From Ornithinibacillus bavariensis (GTDB lineage: Bacteria; Bacillota; Bacilli; Bacillales; Amphibacillaceae): a stretch of 64,000 nt of DNA. The translations under genes were made by a program, and so were the position numbers. The DNA is taken from contig NZ_BORP01000001.1 of the NCBI RefSeq assembly GCF_018333235.1, positions 434,001 to 498,000 on the forward strand, given 5' to 3'. Below, piece after piece: positions 34,151 to 43,263 of this stretch. How positions within the stretch are numbered: the first letter of the stretch is position 1; every line of letters starts with the position of its first letter. Below the pieces are notes generated by a model. The model made no database searches. It saw only the letters and a list, made by a program, of their open reading frames with translations, and was not told the DNA's origin.

Positions 34151-34189
34151 AGGCACCCTCAGAGATTTTTTAAAAACTCGGGGGTGCCT
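34151..34189. terminator. Terminator between convergent merR and ABC exporter
   Basis: AGGCACCC and GGGTGCCT enclose an inner TTTTTTAAAAA-type pairing. It lies between the two convergent stops and could work both ways. Confidence 0.6.
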
Positions 34190-34195
34190 GAATCC

Positions 34196-34984
34196 TTAAT
34201 CAAGATCCATTGTCCCTTTTATTCTAGATAAGTATTCTGCATATTTAATAAAGAGTAAACTGATGATAAAAAAGGTCACCCCCAGTAAAAATTCCTGCCC
34301 GAGTATTGGTACAACATTTTCGTAGTTTCTTTCGTTTAGTATTTGTTTCGTTAATTCCACTCCTCTAGTTAGTGGAATGAAGTCTGCAACATATGTTAGC
34401 CATGTTGGCATAATCGATTGTGGATAATTAGCACCACTTAATAGCAATAAACTACTTGCAAGTAAATTTGCAATCAAATTCATCGATGGAGTCCAAAGGC
34501 AAAAGCAACCAATGATTAAACCTAAACCACAAGCAGAGAAAATGGAAACGAGCCATACACTTAGTAAAGGCAGTATTGCTTCGATAGGAATCTTTATTTG
34601 AAAAATTAGTATGCCGAAGATCAAACCTATCATTGATGTGAACAAACCATTCAGTATGTGAGCAATAGAACGTGATAGAAATAATCCAATTTTATTTGCA
34701 GGGGAGGCCATGACGAGTTGTAGGGTACCCATATACCTATCAGATGTAATAATAGTCATAATTCCAAACACAGAGCTCATGACACAGAGTATGAGTGCAT
34801 TAGCACCAATATAGCCGACAAGCCCTTTTCCGTCATATACATAATTAACTAGTACAGCAAAAAATAACAATTGACTTAATGGGTTTAACACCATTACAAG
34901 AATATAGACCTTGGGATTTAACCATCCGAATAATGCCCGATAGGATAATAAGCTGTGCCTAAAAAATCTTAATGTAGCCTCCAT
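34196..34984 (-). CDS. ABC-2 type exporter permease 2
   Basis: A 262-residue protein with six helices and the ABC-2 layout, including MASPANKIGLFLSRSIAHIL after helix 2 and a conserved amphipathic N-terminal segment. It forms the channel with the preceding permease gene, whose stop overlaps its start by 1 nt. Together with the ATPase at 35757 it makes a three-gene daunorubicin-type exporter. Substrate unknown. Confidence 0.82.
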   Translation of the reverse strand: MEATLRFFRHSLLSYRALFGWLNPKVYILVMVLNPLSQLLFFAVLVNYVYDGKGLVGYIGANALILCVMSSVFGIMTIITSDRYMGTLQLVMASPANKIGLFLSRSIAHILNGLFTSMIGLIFGILIFQIKIPIEAILPLLSVWLVSIFSACGLGLIIGCFCLWTPSMNLIANLLASSLLLLSGANYPQSIMPTWLTYVADFIPLTRGVELTKQILNERNYENVVPILGQEFLLGVTFFIISLLFIKYAEYLSRIKGTMDLD

Positions 34985-35760
34985 TAATACACCCCTAACT
35001 TACCAGAAATTCTTGCCTTCTTTTCAACTGCACGATAACAGAAAATACCTAGTACCATGTAAATCATCGTTACTACGACTAGACCGATTAGCGATTTTTC
35101 AATCATATTTATTGAAAATTCATTTGTTGAAACCGCACGGAGTAATTCAATTGCCCAAGTAGGTGGTAATAGATAAGAAATTGGTTGCACCCATATAGGT
35201 AGAATAGAAACCGGAAACATGAATCCACAAATTAAATATATTGGATATTCAATGAAATTCATCAATGCTTCCGCTTGTCTCGAAAGTGTAAATGCTAGAG
35301 AAAGAAAAAATGAAAATACCGTTAACGCTAACAAAACAAAGAGAGTGCACAAGAAGAAAACCATTGGATTCGGAATGGTTATATGAACACCAAATAGGAA
35401 TACCAAATAAATAAACGATATTACCATCGATAAAAATCCCCAAATTGTATTACCTATAATTTTTCCTATCAATACGATAAAAAAGGGGACAGGTGAGACA
35501 AAGATGATCTCTAATGTCCCGTAATAGCGTTCACGATTGATATCGCTAGCTGACGAAAAGACGATTGAGGACCATAATGCCATAAAACCCGATCCTAAAA
35601 TAACATAGTGAAAAATATCCTCTGGCGAACGAGAACTGTAAATAAATATAGCGATAGTAGCTAAAAACAAAGGGGAAGCCCATATAATAAATTGAAACAT
35701 CGGTCGTGCCATCGACAACCCCATATGTACACGTATCGTTCGTAACAAGGCACGCATCAT
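34984..35760 (-). CDS. ABC-2 type exporter permease 1
   Basis: A 258-residue, six-helix ABC-2 permease (NRERYYGTLEIIFVSPVPFF is the conserved cytoplasmic loop; GFMFPVSILPIWVQPISYLLPPTW is the family exporter motif). It overlaps the ATPase gene by 4 nt and the second permease by 1 nt, so the three are translated as a coupled operon. Confidence 0.82.
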   Translation of the reverse strand: MMRALLRTIRVHMGLSMARPMFQFIIWASPLFLATIAIFIYSSRSPEDIFHYVILGSGFMALWSSIVFSSASDINRERYYGTLEIIFVSPVPFFIVLIGKIIGNTIWGFLSMVISFIYLVFLFGVHITIPNPMVFFLCTLFVLLALTVFSFFLSLAFTLSRQAEALMNFIEYPIYLICGFMFPVSILPIWVQPISYLLPPTWAIELLRAVSTNEFSINMIEKSLIGLVVVTMIYMVLGIFCYRAVEKKARISGKLGVY

Positions 35761-36737
35761 GACACTTTTCCCCCAATTAATTCTACATAGACATCCTCTA
35801 AGCTTGGCTTTGTAATGGTTAAATCTTGAATAGCAGCACCATTCAAAGTTTCGTAAATAAAAGGAACAACTGTCTGTGGGTCATGTGTATGTAGTTTAAT
35901 ATTTGTTAGATAACCCCGATTTTCAGCTTGAACATGGTGAATAATTGGCAAATCGGAGAGCCTATGGATGTTTTTTTCAGAAGTCCCCAACGTAGTGAAT
36001 GCAATGATCGAAACATTATCCGCTTTTAGCTTGAAATTTTGTGGCGTGTCAATTGCTACCAAGTTTCCCTTGTCGATAAATGCTATTCGGTCACAAAGTT
36101 CATCTGCCTCATACATATAATGTGTCGTTAATAATATCGTAGTTCCTCTATTATTTAATTCTCGGATAATCTCCCTCAGCTTTCGGGCACTGACAGGATC
36201 AAGCCCAATAGAAGGTTCATCTAAAAACAGTATTTTAGGATTATTAACTAAACCTCTAGCTATCTGTAGTCTTTGTTTCATCCCTTTTGAAAAGGTTTCT
36301 ACGCGTTGATGAGCTACATCTTGCAAGTTAACCAACTCTAATAATTCATTGATTTTTGCTTTTTGTACTGCTCTAGGAATCCTATATAGATCAGAGAAAT
36401 ATGCTAAGTTATCATAAGCAGACAAACGCCAATATAGATTGCGTTCTCCTCCAAGAATAAAGTTAATATGCGGTCTCAACTGTTTCGTTTCTGTGACTGG
36501 ATTAAAGCCTAGAACTGAAATTTCGCCAGATGTTGGTGTCAGCATGGTAGTTAACGTTTTTATCATCGTTGTCTTCCCAGCGCCATTCGGTCCAAGTAAT
36601 CCAAAGATTTCTCCCTCTTGAACAGAGAAAGATATTCCCTTTAATGCTTCTACTACTTTTTGTTTTTTCTTAATAATACCTTCTTCTGTTTTATAGGATC
36701 TTTTTACATGTGAAACGTCAATTATGGTATTATTCAT
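35757..36737 (-). CDS. ABC exporter ATP-binding protein (DrrA/NodI type)
   Basis: A 326-residue ABC ATPase with Walker A GPNGAGKTT (about 51-59), a Q-loop region, signature FSKGMKQRLQ, Walker B ILFLDEPSIGLD and the H-loop TTHY. The C-terminal 90 residues are the DrrA-type extension. ATG 36737 was chosen over GTG 36746 because GAGG is 8 nt upstream. A palindrome at 36767-36778 overlaps the likely promoter and resembles the site before the ArsR gene at 40108. Confidence 0.88.
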   Translation of the reverse strand: MNNTIIDVSHVKRSYKTEEGIIKKKQKVVEALKGISFSVQEGEIFGLLGPNGAGKTTMIKTLTTMLTPTSGEISVLGFNPVTETKQLRPHINFILGGERNLYWRLSAYDNLAYFSDLYRIPRAVQKAKINELLELVNLQDVAHQRVETFSKGMKQRLQIARGLVNNPKILFLDEPSIGLDPVSARKLREIIRELNNRGTTILLTTHYMYEADELCDRIAFIDKGNLVAIDTPQNFKLKADNVSIIAFTTLGTSEKNIHRLSDLPIIHHVQAENRGYLTNIKLHTHDPQTVVPFIYETLNGAAIQDLTITKPSLEDVYVELIGGKVS

Positions 36738-36766
36738 TCCATTCACCTCAATAATATTAGATGACT

Positions 36767-36778
36767 ATCTTATAAGAT
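36767..36778. promoter_or_regulatory. Palindrome upstream of the ABC exporter (putative ArsR-type operator)
   Basis: ATCTTATAAGAT is a perfect 12-bp palindrome, preceded by CT. The stretch CTATCTTAT is identical to one half of the 18-bp palindrome at 41177-41194 in front of the ArsR gene. Confidence 0.5.
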
Positions 36779-36869
36779 GATTGTATTATAACGATTGAAT
36801 TTGTCAAGATAATTTTTGAATGGAATAATTCATCGTAAATAAACCATCTTAGTATTAGGAGGTGTGCAG

Positions 36870-37010
36870 ATGGGCAAAGATCGCCAAGAAAAAAAGCTAA
36901 AGAAGAGCAGACGTGTCGAATCTGATCGAGATGTAGGATTGAAATATAAAAATTCCACCATTATGTCCAGTCCAGAAGAGGCTATGGAATTGAATGATGG
37001 AAAGAAATAA
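36870..37010 (+). CDS. ypzI: YpzI family small protein
   Basis: A 46-residue protein that starts MGKDRQEKKLKKSRRVESDRD, the hallmark of the Bacillaceae YpzI family, followed by a short tail. It is basic and soluble with no known function. AGGAGGTG lies 7 nt before the ATG, an ideal ribosome site. Confidence 0.75.
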   Translation: MGKDRQEKKLKKSRRVESDRDVGLKYKNSTIMSSPEEAMELNDGKK

Positions 37011-37120
37011 TTGTTATCGTGATCCCTTCAATATTAATGGAGGGATTTTTGTGTGCATTCCTATTTTTCCAAGTCATTTAGTTATAGCTATTAGTTAGAA
37101 TTTAGTTCAAAAATGAATTC

Positions 37121-37500
37121 TCTCAACGTCATTTAGGAAGAAAATTGAACAGAAAAGAATAGTAGAGGGCGGTAAACATCATTTCGGATAATGACTGAGA
37201 TTAAAATGAAGCATAGACGATCTCTAAACATCATTTCGGAAAAACAATGAGATTGAAAAGAAGCATAGAAGAGATCTAAACGTCATATCGGAGAATAAAT
37301 GAGATTGAAAAGAAGCATAGAAGGGATCTAAACGTCATTTCGGAGAATAAATGAGATTGAAAAGAAGTATAGACGGTCTCTAAACATCATTTCGGAGAAT
37401 AAATGAGATTGAAAAGAAGCATAGAGGGGCTCTAAACGTCATTTCGGAGAATAAGTGAGATTGAAATGAAGTATAGAGTGGCTCTAAACATCATTTTATA
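37121..37500. repeat. 52-bp tandem repeat array 1 (7 full copies plus a degenerate one)
   Basis: The motif TAAACATCATTTCGG begins at 37173, 37225, 37277, 37329, 37381, 37433 and 37485, an exact 52-bp period. A degenerate copy precedes at about 37121. Each unit continues with GAGATTGAAAAGAAGCATAGA. No constant-repeat/variable-spacer structure is present, so it is not CRISPR. Related units form array 2 at 61341-61722. Confidence 0.92.
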
Positions 37501-37636
37501 AAATAATTCTCGGCAAATTGAAGAATAGAAAGATGCAATTAATTTTATTTGCTTTTTCTCATCAAATTCTAATCTTCTTATTATTGTCCTATCAGAATCA
37601 ATGGGTATAGTGTAGATATACAAAGAAGGAGGACAC

Positions 37637-38410
37637 ATGATGATAAAGAAGAAATTATTAATTGGTGCACTTACATTTGGATTAATTGCAACAGGAGTGA
37701 CAGTAGCTACAGCGGGTACAGATAAGGTAAAGGAAGACATGGCTGAAAACGCCTTAATATCCATAAAAGATGCAGAAAAAATTGCCCTAAAAAAAGTTAA
37801 TGGAAAAATAAAATCAATAGAGCTTGATGATGAAAATGGAAACCCATTCTATGAAATAGAAGTAGAACAAAAAGATAAGGAATATGAAATCTACATAGAT
37901 GCATATACTGGTGATATTGTTCATATGAATGAAGATATCGAGGACGATTCGGAGGATGTTGAAATGAATCAAGCGATTGCTTCTAATCTTATTTCGGAGT
38001 TGCAGGCAATTGACATTGCGGAAAGTGTTATGGATGGAACCGTGACAGAGATGGAATTAGATAAGTCAAATGGTCAATATGTTTATGAAATGGAATTGAA
38101 AACGGATAATGGCCAGGTGGAAATAGAGATAGATGCTATTACCGGTGAAATACTACGGAAGGAAGTAAAAGAGAAAAAAATTGTACAGTCTAGCGAAACT
38201 AAATCATTTACTGAGTTTCAAAAGATATCAAAACTGATTAATGTAGATGATTTAAAGGTTCAGTTAGTAACAGATAATTCTAGTAAACGTATTATTTTAT
38301 TCCTAGATGCTAATGGCCGTGAGAAATATAAAACGATTTTTATTAAATCTACTAACCATCTTAAACTAATCGAAATCAATGGTGGGTTAGTATTTAATGG
38401 GAAAATATAA
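37637..38410 (+). CDS. Secreted PepSY-domain protein
   Basis: A 257-residue exported protein. The signal peptide is about 1-28. Two PepSY repeats (about 38-97 and 118-178) each end in the EIYIDAYTGDI or EIEIDAITGEI motif. A C-terminal domain of about 75 residues is unassigned. PepSY domains bind or inhibit proteases near the cell surface. GGAGG lies 4-7 nt before tandem ATG codons (37637 and 37640). It follows the 52-bp repeat array. Confidence 0.8.
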   Translation: MMIKKKLLIGALTFGLIATGVTVATAGTDKVKEDMAENALISIKDAEKIALKKVNGKIKSIELDDENGNPFYEIEVEQKDKEYEIYIDAYTGDIVHMNEDIEDDSEDVEMNQAIASNLISELQAIDIAESVMDGTVTEMELDKSNGQYVYEMELKTDNGQVEIEIDAITGEILRKEVKEKKIVQSSETKSFTEFQKISKLINVDDLKVQLVTDNSSKRIILFLDANGREKYKTIFIKSTNHLKLIEINGGLVFNGKI

Positions 38411-38412
38411 TG

Positions 38413-38439
38413 AAAAAAGCGCCGATATGGCGCTTTTTT
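38413..38439. terminator. Bidirectional terminator
   Basis: AAAAAAGCGCC and GGCGCTTTTTT form a perfect 11-bp stem with a 5-nt loop, between convergent PepSY and VOC genes. Confidence 0.9.
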
Positions 38440-38440
38440 C

Positions 38441-38848
38441 TTATCCTCGTGAAAAGTGGACGGAACTCTCTTCTTCACTTACGATACTAAAAGAATTCCC
38501 ATCTGGATCAAAGAAATCGAACCCCTTCATGACACCGTAATCCATTATTTCGGTTGTTTCGATTCCTTTCGCACGAAGCTGCTGAAAGGCAACTTCGATT
38601 TGATCAACAACAAAATTGTAATAGACATTTTTCCGTTTCCCTTTAATGGTAAATTCAGTGGGCTGTGGACTTTCAACCTTAATTAATGTTAGCCCCTTTG
38701 TATCCTTAGGAAATAAGTAATCAACCCCATGATCCTCTCCATCTTCTTGCCATTCATCAATCTTGACTACTCCAAGATTTTCTTCATACCATTTTTTAGA
38801 TTGTTCTAGATTCGTTACAGGAATAAATATTCCACCTATCTTAAACAT
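38441..38848 (-). CDS. VOC (glyoxalase/bleomycin resistance) family protein
   Basis: A 135-residue vicinal oxygen chelate fold with two beta-alpha-beta-beta-beta repeats (FIPVTNLEQSKKWYEENLGV and FDFFDPDGNSFSIVSE). The DPDGN motif and terminal glutamate are standard for the family. It may be an enzyme or a drug-binding protein; the substrate is unknown. GGAGTGA precedes the ATG. Confidence 0.8.
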   Translation of the reverse strand: MFKIGGIFIPVTNLEQSKKWYEENLGVVKIDEWQEDGEDHGVDYLFPKDTKGLTLIKVESPQPTEFTIKGKRKNVYYNFVVDQIEVAFQQLRAKGIETTEIMDYGVMKGFDFFDPDGNSFSIVSEEESSVHFSRG

Positions 38849-38950
38849 ATTACTTCACTCCTCACTTTTGTTTTCAGTTATAAACGATTATAATGTATGA
38901 AAAGTTACATATTTAATAATATTTTTTAAAAATATTTTTTTGGTGATGAA

Positions 38951-39607
38951 ATGAATATTAATGAATTAAGGATAGAGTCTATCATAAATAAGCTCTACCA
39001 CTATTGTTTAACTTTAACCACATCTAAATGGCATGCAGAAGACCTAGTACAGGAAACCCTTATAAAGGTACTTCTATTAAAGCAAAAGGAACCAAACCGA
39101 GATATGAATCTTACTTTTCTTTATACTATTGCTAGAAACCTATTCATGGATGAGAAACGAAGAGAACCACTCCTCCTAAGTGAATTCGATGGATTATTGG
39201 GAAGTGGAATGGATTCTACAGAATGGGACAGCTTACTTGAGATATTATATAGTCAGCTTCCTTTAAGGCAGGCGATGTTAATAACATTAAAGGATGTTTT
39301 TCACTATACCTCCGAAGAAATATCACAAATGCTTAGAACCAGTAATGAATCGGTAAAAACAGCACTCCATCGTGCTCGGAAAAAGTTAAGGGAAGATCAT
39401 GAATCTGTTTCTATACAAGAATCTAATTCTAGTTATATGATTCAAAAAATAACCCAAGCTATCAAAAAGGAAGATGCACATAAAATCTTCTATTATTATC
39501 GATTATTAGAGACAAGGAACTATACTGTTAAGGGAAGTAGAGTGAAGGATTTACATTTCATTTTCTTATCAGACCCTGATGGGAATATTCTTCAAATAAA
39601 TACGTAA
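38951..39607 (+). CDS. ECF-type sigma-70 family factor with C-terminal extension
   Basis: A 218-residue sigma factor. Region 2 contains HAEDLVQETLIKVL (about 28-41), and region 4 has a YTSEEISQMLRTSNESVKTALHRARKKL HTH (about 118-145). A further 65 residues (IQKITQAIKKEDAHKIFYYYRLLE, then LSDPDGNILQ) replace the SnoaL-like domain of SigJ-type factors with something shorter. No anti-sigma gene follows; the NUDIX gene starts 31 bp after the stop. It could be controlled through the extension. Confidence 0.75.
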   Translation: MNINELRIESIINKLYHYCLTLTTSKWHAEDLVQETLIKVLLLKQKEPNRDMNLTFLYTIARNLFMDEKRREPLLLSEFDGLLGSGMDSTEWDSLLEILYSQLPLRQAMLITLKDVFHYTSEEISQMLRTSNESVKTALHRARKKLREDHESVSIQESNSSYMIQKITQAIKKEDAHKIFYYYRLLETRNYTVKGSRVKDLHFIFLSDPDGNILQINT

Positions 39608-39638
39608 GTTGAAACACGATAGAGAAGGTGGAATAATT

Positions 39639-40097
39639 TTGGGCTATGTAGAAGACCTGAGAAAATTGGTAGGGCATCGACCACTGATATTTGTCGGTGC
39701 TGTTCTAGTTATAGAGGATAATAATGGAAGAATACTCTTACAACAGCGTAAATTTCCAAATGGGAAATGGGGTATTCCTGGAGGACTAATGGAATTAGGT
39801 GAATCGACAGAGGAAGTAGCTAGGAGAGAACTACTGGAGGAAACAGGTTTAATTGCTGGTGAACTCCATCTTATCAACGTGTATTCAGGAAAGGATCACT
39901 TTATTAAAGCGGAGAACGGTGATGAATTTTATGTAGTAACAGTCGCTTATTATACGAATGAATACAGTGGTATATTAAAGGTCGATCAAACAGAGTCGAT
40001 TAATTTTGAGTTTTTTTATCCACATGATTTTCCTGAAAATATGGTAGGGAGTCACTTCACTATTTTGCAGGAATATTTAAAGGGGAGGTCTAAGTAA
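39639..40097 (+). CDS. NUDIX hydrolase
   Basis: A 152-residue NUDIX protein. The box GGLMELGESTEEVARRELLEETG matches GX5EX7REUXEEXGU exactly. Such enzymes cleave nucleoside diphosphates linked to another moiety. The TTG at 39639 is chosen because AAGGTGG is 6-7 nt upstream and the N-terminus then reads MGYVEDLRKLVGHRP as in relatives; an earlier TTG at 39609 lacks a site. It is probably cotranscribed with the sigma factor. Confidence 0.85.
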   Translation: MGYVEDLRKLVGHRPLIFVGAVLVIEDNNGRILLQQRKFPNGKWGIPGGLMELGESTEEVARRELLEETGLIAGELHLINVYSGKDHFIKAENGDEFYVVTVAYYTNEYSGILKVDQTESINFEFFYPHDFPENMVGSHFTILQEYLKGRSK

Positions 40098-40107
40098 AGG
40101 CCTCCCC

Positions 40108-41145
40108 TTAGTCTTTAACATAAATAAAATGCTGAAGACTATGAAAAAAATCTTCCGTAAATGTTTTATTGCAGCTAAAGTATTTTATGTTTCCAACCTT
40201 TTCCTCAGTTACAAAGCCTGTCTTTTTTAAAATTTCTAAGTGATGGGATACGGTTGCAGTTGTAATTCCTAGGTATTCCGCCAACTTTGCACCGTATTCT
40301 TTTTTTCCTGAAAGCAGGTTAAGGATTAATAATCGATTTTGATCAGAAAGTGCTTTTAGCTTAATTTCTAATTCTTTTCCTGTTTCCCTTGAATCCGAAA
40401 GTGGAGTTGCACAGCCATAAACAACAATACAAATATCGGAATTGAAAATACGCATTCGGTGGGGTGTGAAATAATAAGACGGGATAAATATGTACATTTT
40501 GTATAAGCTTGTTCGTCTAAATGTTTTCCCCATGACGTATTGTGCTAGGTTAAGTGGCTGCATTTTTAATGTTTTTACTTCTATCATCGACTCTTCGATG
40601 ATTTGCATATGCTCCGGTTCTGCTTTTCTTAATGTATTCGATTCTGCAATCTCAAGTAGAAGCATAGATGTTTTAGTACGAATTCGCTCTATATTGGAGA
40701 ATAGGCTTATCATAAAATTTCGTTTCTTAGTCGTTTCCCACAATATGTTGGCATCCAAATCGTTAATCGAAGAAGGATTATCTAGTAGCTGATTAATTTG
40801 TTCCATTGGGATGAATTCTGATAAAAGATGATAAATATATTCGCCATTAGATAATGTTGAGACCTTATGTAAGAATTGTTTCATGTCATTAAAATATGGG
40901 CACGGCAAAATGAAATTTAGTAACTCCATAAAATCCCACTCAGTAACCTTTTTCCACTCCTCAATAAAGTTCTTTGAATCCTTCGATATTTCAAGGGAAA
41001 GTTCTTGATGGCTTGCTTTGGCGAACTCATGTCGGGTTGGATTTACAAATGAAGATAACAGCGATATTGCTTCTACTACAGGAGAGTAAATGTGCTCTAC
41101 TACCACGGATGGCGTGTATTGATTTTCTTCTTTTTCTGTGGCCAT
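40108..41145 (-). CDS. ArsR family regulator with DUF5937-type N-terminal domain
   Basis: A 345-residue protein. The long helical N-terminal part is of unknown function, and the C-terminal winged helix lies at about 255-340 (LKALSDQNRLLILNLLSGKKEYGAKLAEYLGITTATVSHHLEIL), a typical ArsR HTH. No CXC metal site is seen, so metal sensing is unlikely. A perfect 18-bp palindrome lies just upstream at 41177-41194. The related palindrome before the ABC exporter at 36767 suggests that transporter as a target. Confidence 0.8.
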   Translation of the reverse strand: MATEKEENQYTPSVVVEHIYSPVVEAISLLSSFVNPTRHEFAKASHQELSLEISKDSKNFIEEWKKVTEWDFMELLNFILPCPYFNDMKQFLHKVSTLSNGEYIYHLLSEFIPMEQINQLLDNPSSINDLDANILWETTKKRNFMISLFSNIERIRTKTSMLLLEIAESNTLRKAEPEHMQIIEESMIEVKTLKMQPLNLAQYVMGKTFRRTSLYKMYIFIPSYYFTPHRMRIFNSDICIVVYGCATPLSDSRETGKELEIKLKALSDQNRLLILNLLSGKKEYGAKLAEYLGITTATVSHHLEILKKTGFVTEEKVGNIKYFSCNKTFTEDFFHSLQHFIYVKD

Positions 41146-41176
41146 AATTTACCTCCTTTATTATTTATTTAATCAT

Positions 41177-41194
41177 ATAAGATAGCTATCTTAT
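41177..41194. promoter_or_regulatory. 18-bp perfect palindrome upstream of the ArsR gene
   Basis: ATAAGATAGCTATCTTAT reads the same on both strands and lies 32 bp before the arsR-like start, a likely autoregulatory operator. Confidence 0.65.
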
Positions 41195-41395
41195 TAGCAA
41201 TACTATTGATTTTATATCGATTTACTGGACCTGACAATTTTTATCGCAATAACCAATTGAAAAAACTCGTTCTAGGAACAGCTAAATGATAGGTTACATG
41301 ATGGACTTTAGACCTGTTTTAATGAGGGACTTTATGCCCTTGTCCATACTAGTGCAAAGGATATACTAATGGAAGGGAAGAAAGGAGAATATTTT

Positions 41396-41932
41396 GTGAA
41401 AGAATTAATTATTTATGCAAAAAAAGGAAAAATGTTTTTCTATGGAATCCTATGTTTAATTTTTATTGCAATCGGTATATTTTTAACGGCTGTTAGCTTT
41501 TCAGAGACTGGCAGTGATGCATTCAAGTTTAGGGTGATAGGAATTATTTGTGTCATATTTTTCGGCTTAATCATGGTTTATTGGGTTAAAAGTATTATTC
41601 AACGGAAGCCTGCACTCATTGTTTCGGCAGAAGGGATCCTTGATCAGTCTACATATATTGCAGCAGGATTAATCAAATGGGAAGAGATTTCAGATATCGA
41701 TTTTGTGGAATTAAGTGGACAAACATTCTTAGGTATTTATACACATGATCCAGATTTAATCATTAATCGTTCAAGTTCGTTTAAAAGTATGCTAAATAAA
41801 ATGAATAAAGGATTATTGGATACGCAAGTGAATATCCCAGTGAAAATTCTTGATTGCTCTATGGAAGAGCTAATAGAAACAATTAATTATTATTTTAATG
41901 ATGGCGTGCAAGAAATAAATGAAAACGAATAA
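41396..41932 (+). CDS. STM3941-like membrane protein
   Basis: A 178-residue protein with two helices near residues 14-34 and 46-66, then a cytoplasmic domain containing IKWEEISDIDFVEL and an LGIYTHDPD segment, the pattern of STM3941-family PH-like proteins. Function unknown. GTG 41396 was chosen because AAAGGAG is 8 nt upstream; the in-frame ATG at 41369 has no site. Confidence 0.65.
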   Translation: MKELIIYAKKGKMFFYGILCLIFIAIGIFLTAVSFSETGSDAFKFRVIGIICVIFFGLIMVYWVKSIIQRKPALIVSAEGILDQSTYIAAGLIKWEEISDIDFVELSGQTFLGIYTHDPDLIINRSSSFKSMLNKMNKGLLDTQVNIPVKILDCSMEELIETINYYFNDGVQEINENE

Positions 41933-41941
41933 ACTAGGTTT

Positions 41942-41980
41942 GTGCCAGCTCTCTATAATTTATAGGACTGGCACTTTTTT
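41942..41980. terminator. Terminator between STM3941-like and SDR genes
   Basis: GTGCCAG and CTGGCAC with an inner CTATAAATTATAG pairing, then six T; it lies between convergent genes. Confidence 0.8.
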
Positions 41981-41983
41981 GCC

Positions 41984-42901
41984 TTAGCCAAATATCTCTC
42001 CACCATTGACATGGAGTACTTGACCAGTAACAAATCTGGAATCATTAGACGCTAAGTAGACAAAGGTCGGTGCAACCTCGAACGGTTGGCCTTGTCGGTC
42101 CATAAGGTTTTCTACCTGTGTCACTTGATCTGCAGAGAAGCTAGAAGGGATTAATGGTGTCCAAATTCTTCCCGGAGCAATTGCGTTAACTCGGATCCCT
42201 TTATCCGCGAGATTCCTGGCTAGAGCTCGAGTAAATCCAATAACTGCTCCTTTAGTTGCTGTATAATCTATCAATTGATCATATCCTTTAAACGTTACAA
42301 CAGATGAAGTGTTTATAATGGAGCTCCCTGCTTTTAAGTGTTTTAAGGCTTCACGAGTTGTGTAGAAATGGGAATAGATATTAACTTTAAATGTATCATC
42401 AAATTGTTCATCCGAAATATCTAGTAAACTTAATTGTTGAAACTGGACCCCAACATGATTGCAAAGGATATCCAGTTTTCCGAAATTCTCAACGGTTTTT
42501 ATCACGATAGCTATGCATTGATTCTTATCTCGTAAATCACCAGGTAAAAGAAGACATTGTCTACCAATTTGTTCAATTCTTCCTTTCGTACGATTTGCAT
42601 CCTCATGTTCATTTAAATAAGCTATTGCAACATCAGCACCTTCTTTAGCAAAGGCAATTGCGGCTGCTGCTCCCATACCACTGTCTCCACCAGTAATCAA
42701 AGCTACTTTTCCTTTAAGCTTACCACTACCATTATAATTTGGATTCTCTATGATAGGTCGTGGTACCATTACGCTCTCTATCCCCGGTTGTTCAAATTGG
42801 CGCTGCTCAGGTACGGTTATCGGCACTTCTTCAAATTTAGTTATCTTACCGTAGTTAGGGTATTGGGGATAATTTTCTTGATAAGGATTTTCTGTAGACA
42901 T
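41984..42901 (-). CDS. SDR family oxidoreductase (general-stress, YdaD/YhdF-like)
   Basis: A 305-residue classical SDR with an N-terminal arm of about 50 Pro/Tyr-rich residues seen in Bacillus YdaD-type proteins. The cofactor loop is [10 protein letters not shown] (about 58-67), and the catalytic Ser and YTATK motif are present. The usual NNAG motif reads CNHVG, a small departure. It likely reduces or oxidises a small alcohol with NAD(P). ATG 42901 was chosen because GGAGG is 9 nt upstream. Confidence 0.82.
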   Translation of the reverse strand: MSTENPYQENYPQYPNYGKITKFEEVPITVPEQRQFEQPGIESVMVPRPIIENPNYNGSGKLKGKVALITGGDSGMGAAAAIAFAKEGADVAIAYLNEHEDANRTKGRIEQIGRQCLLLPGDLRDKNQCIAIVIKTVENFGKLDILCNHVGVQFQQLSLLDISDEQFDDTFKVNIYSHFYTTREALKHLKAGSSIINTSSVVTFKGYDQLIDYTATKGAVIGFTRALARNLADKGIRVNAIAPGRIWTPLIPSSFSADQVTQVENLMDRQGQPFEVAPTFVYLASNDSRFVTGQVLHVNGGEIFG

Positions 42902-43037
42902 GTCATATAGCCTCCTCTTCATATGTTCCTTTGATACCCTATTCTTACTAGGTGAATAATGTGCCTAGTTAAAGAAGGCATTGTACAGACCCATTTTAAT
43001 TAGCAACGAATAGGATATAGTAAAGGGAGGGATTGAA

Positions 43038-43208
43038 GTGCGGTATTACTATAATCCAGAGGTAAGACTATTACTTATTCCACAATCTGATCAGAAGGTT
43101 ACTGTCACATATACAGCAAGCCAGAATCGATTTAAGCTACCATTAATTGGACCAAGACCACCATTTTATACGAATCCAATCTATCAGCCTTATTATACTA
43201 AACTATAA
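43038..43208 (+). CDS. Small Tyr/Pro-rich protein
   Basis: A 56-residue open frame starting with GTG 6-8 nt after GGGAGG. It encodes RYYYNPEVRLLLIPQSDQ, then a TYTAS strand and a Pro/Tyr tail (GPRPPFYTNP, YQPYYTKL). No signal peptide. A terminator follows at once. Family not recognised; Tyr-rich small proteins in sporeformers can be coat components, but that is a guess. Confidence 0.6.
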   Translation: MRYYYNPEVRLLLIPQSDQKVTVTYTASQNRFKLPLIGPRPPFYTNPIYQPYYTKL

Positions 43209-43252
43209 AAAAGATGCTTGCCACCGCTAATATTCGTGGTGCAGGCATCTTA
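43209..43252. terminator. Terminator between the small Tyr-rich gene and copZ-like gene
   Basis: AAGATGC...CCAC and GTGG...GCATCTT make an imperfect stem between convergent genes. Confidence 0.6.
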
Positions 43253-43263
43253 ATCATTTTTAG

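Noticed and set aside
37121-37500. CRISPR array
   Set aside because: Unit spacing is regular, but the whole 52-bp unit is similar, with no unique spacers between short direct repeats and no cas genes nearby.
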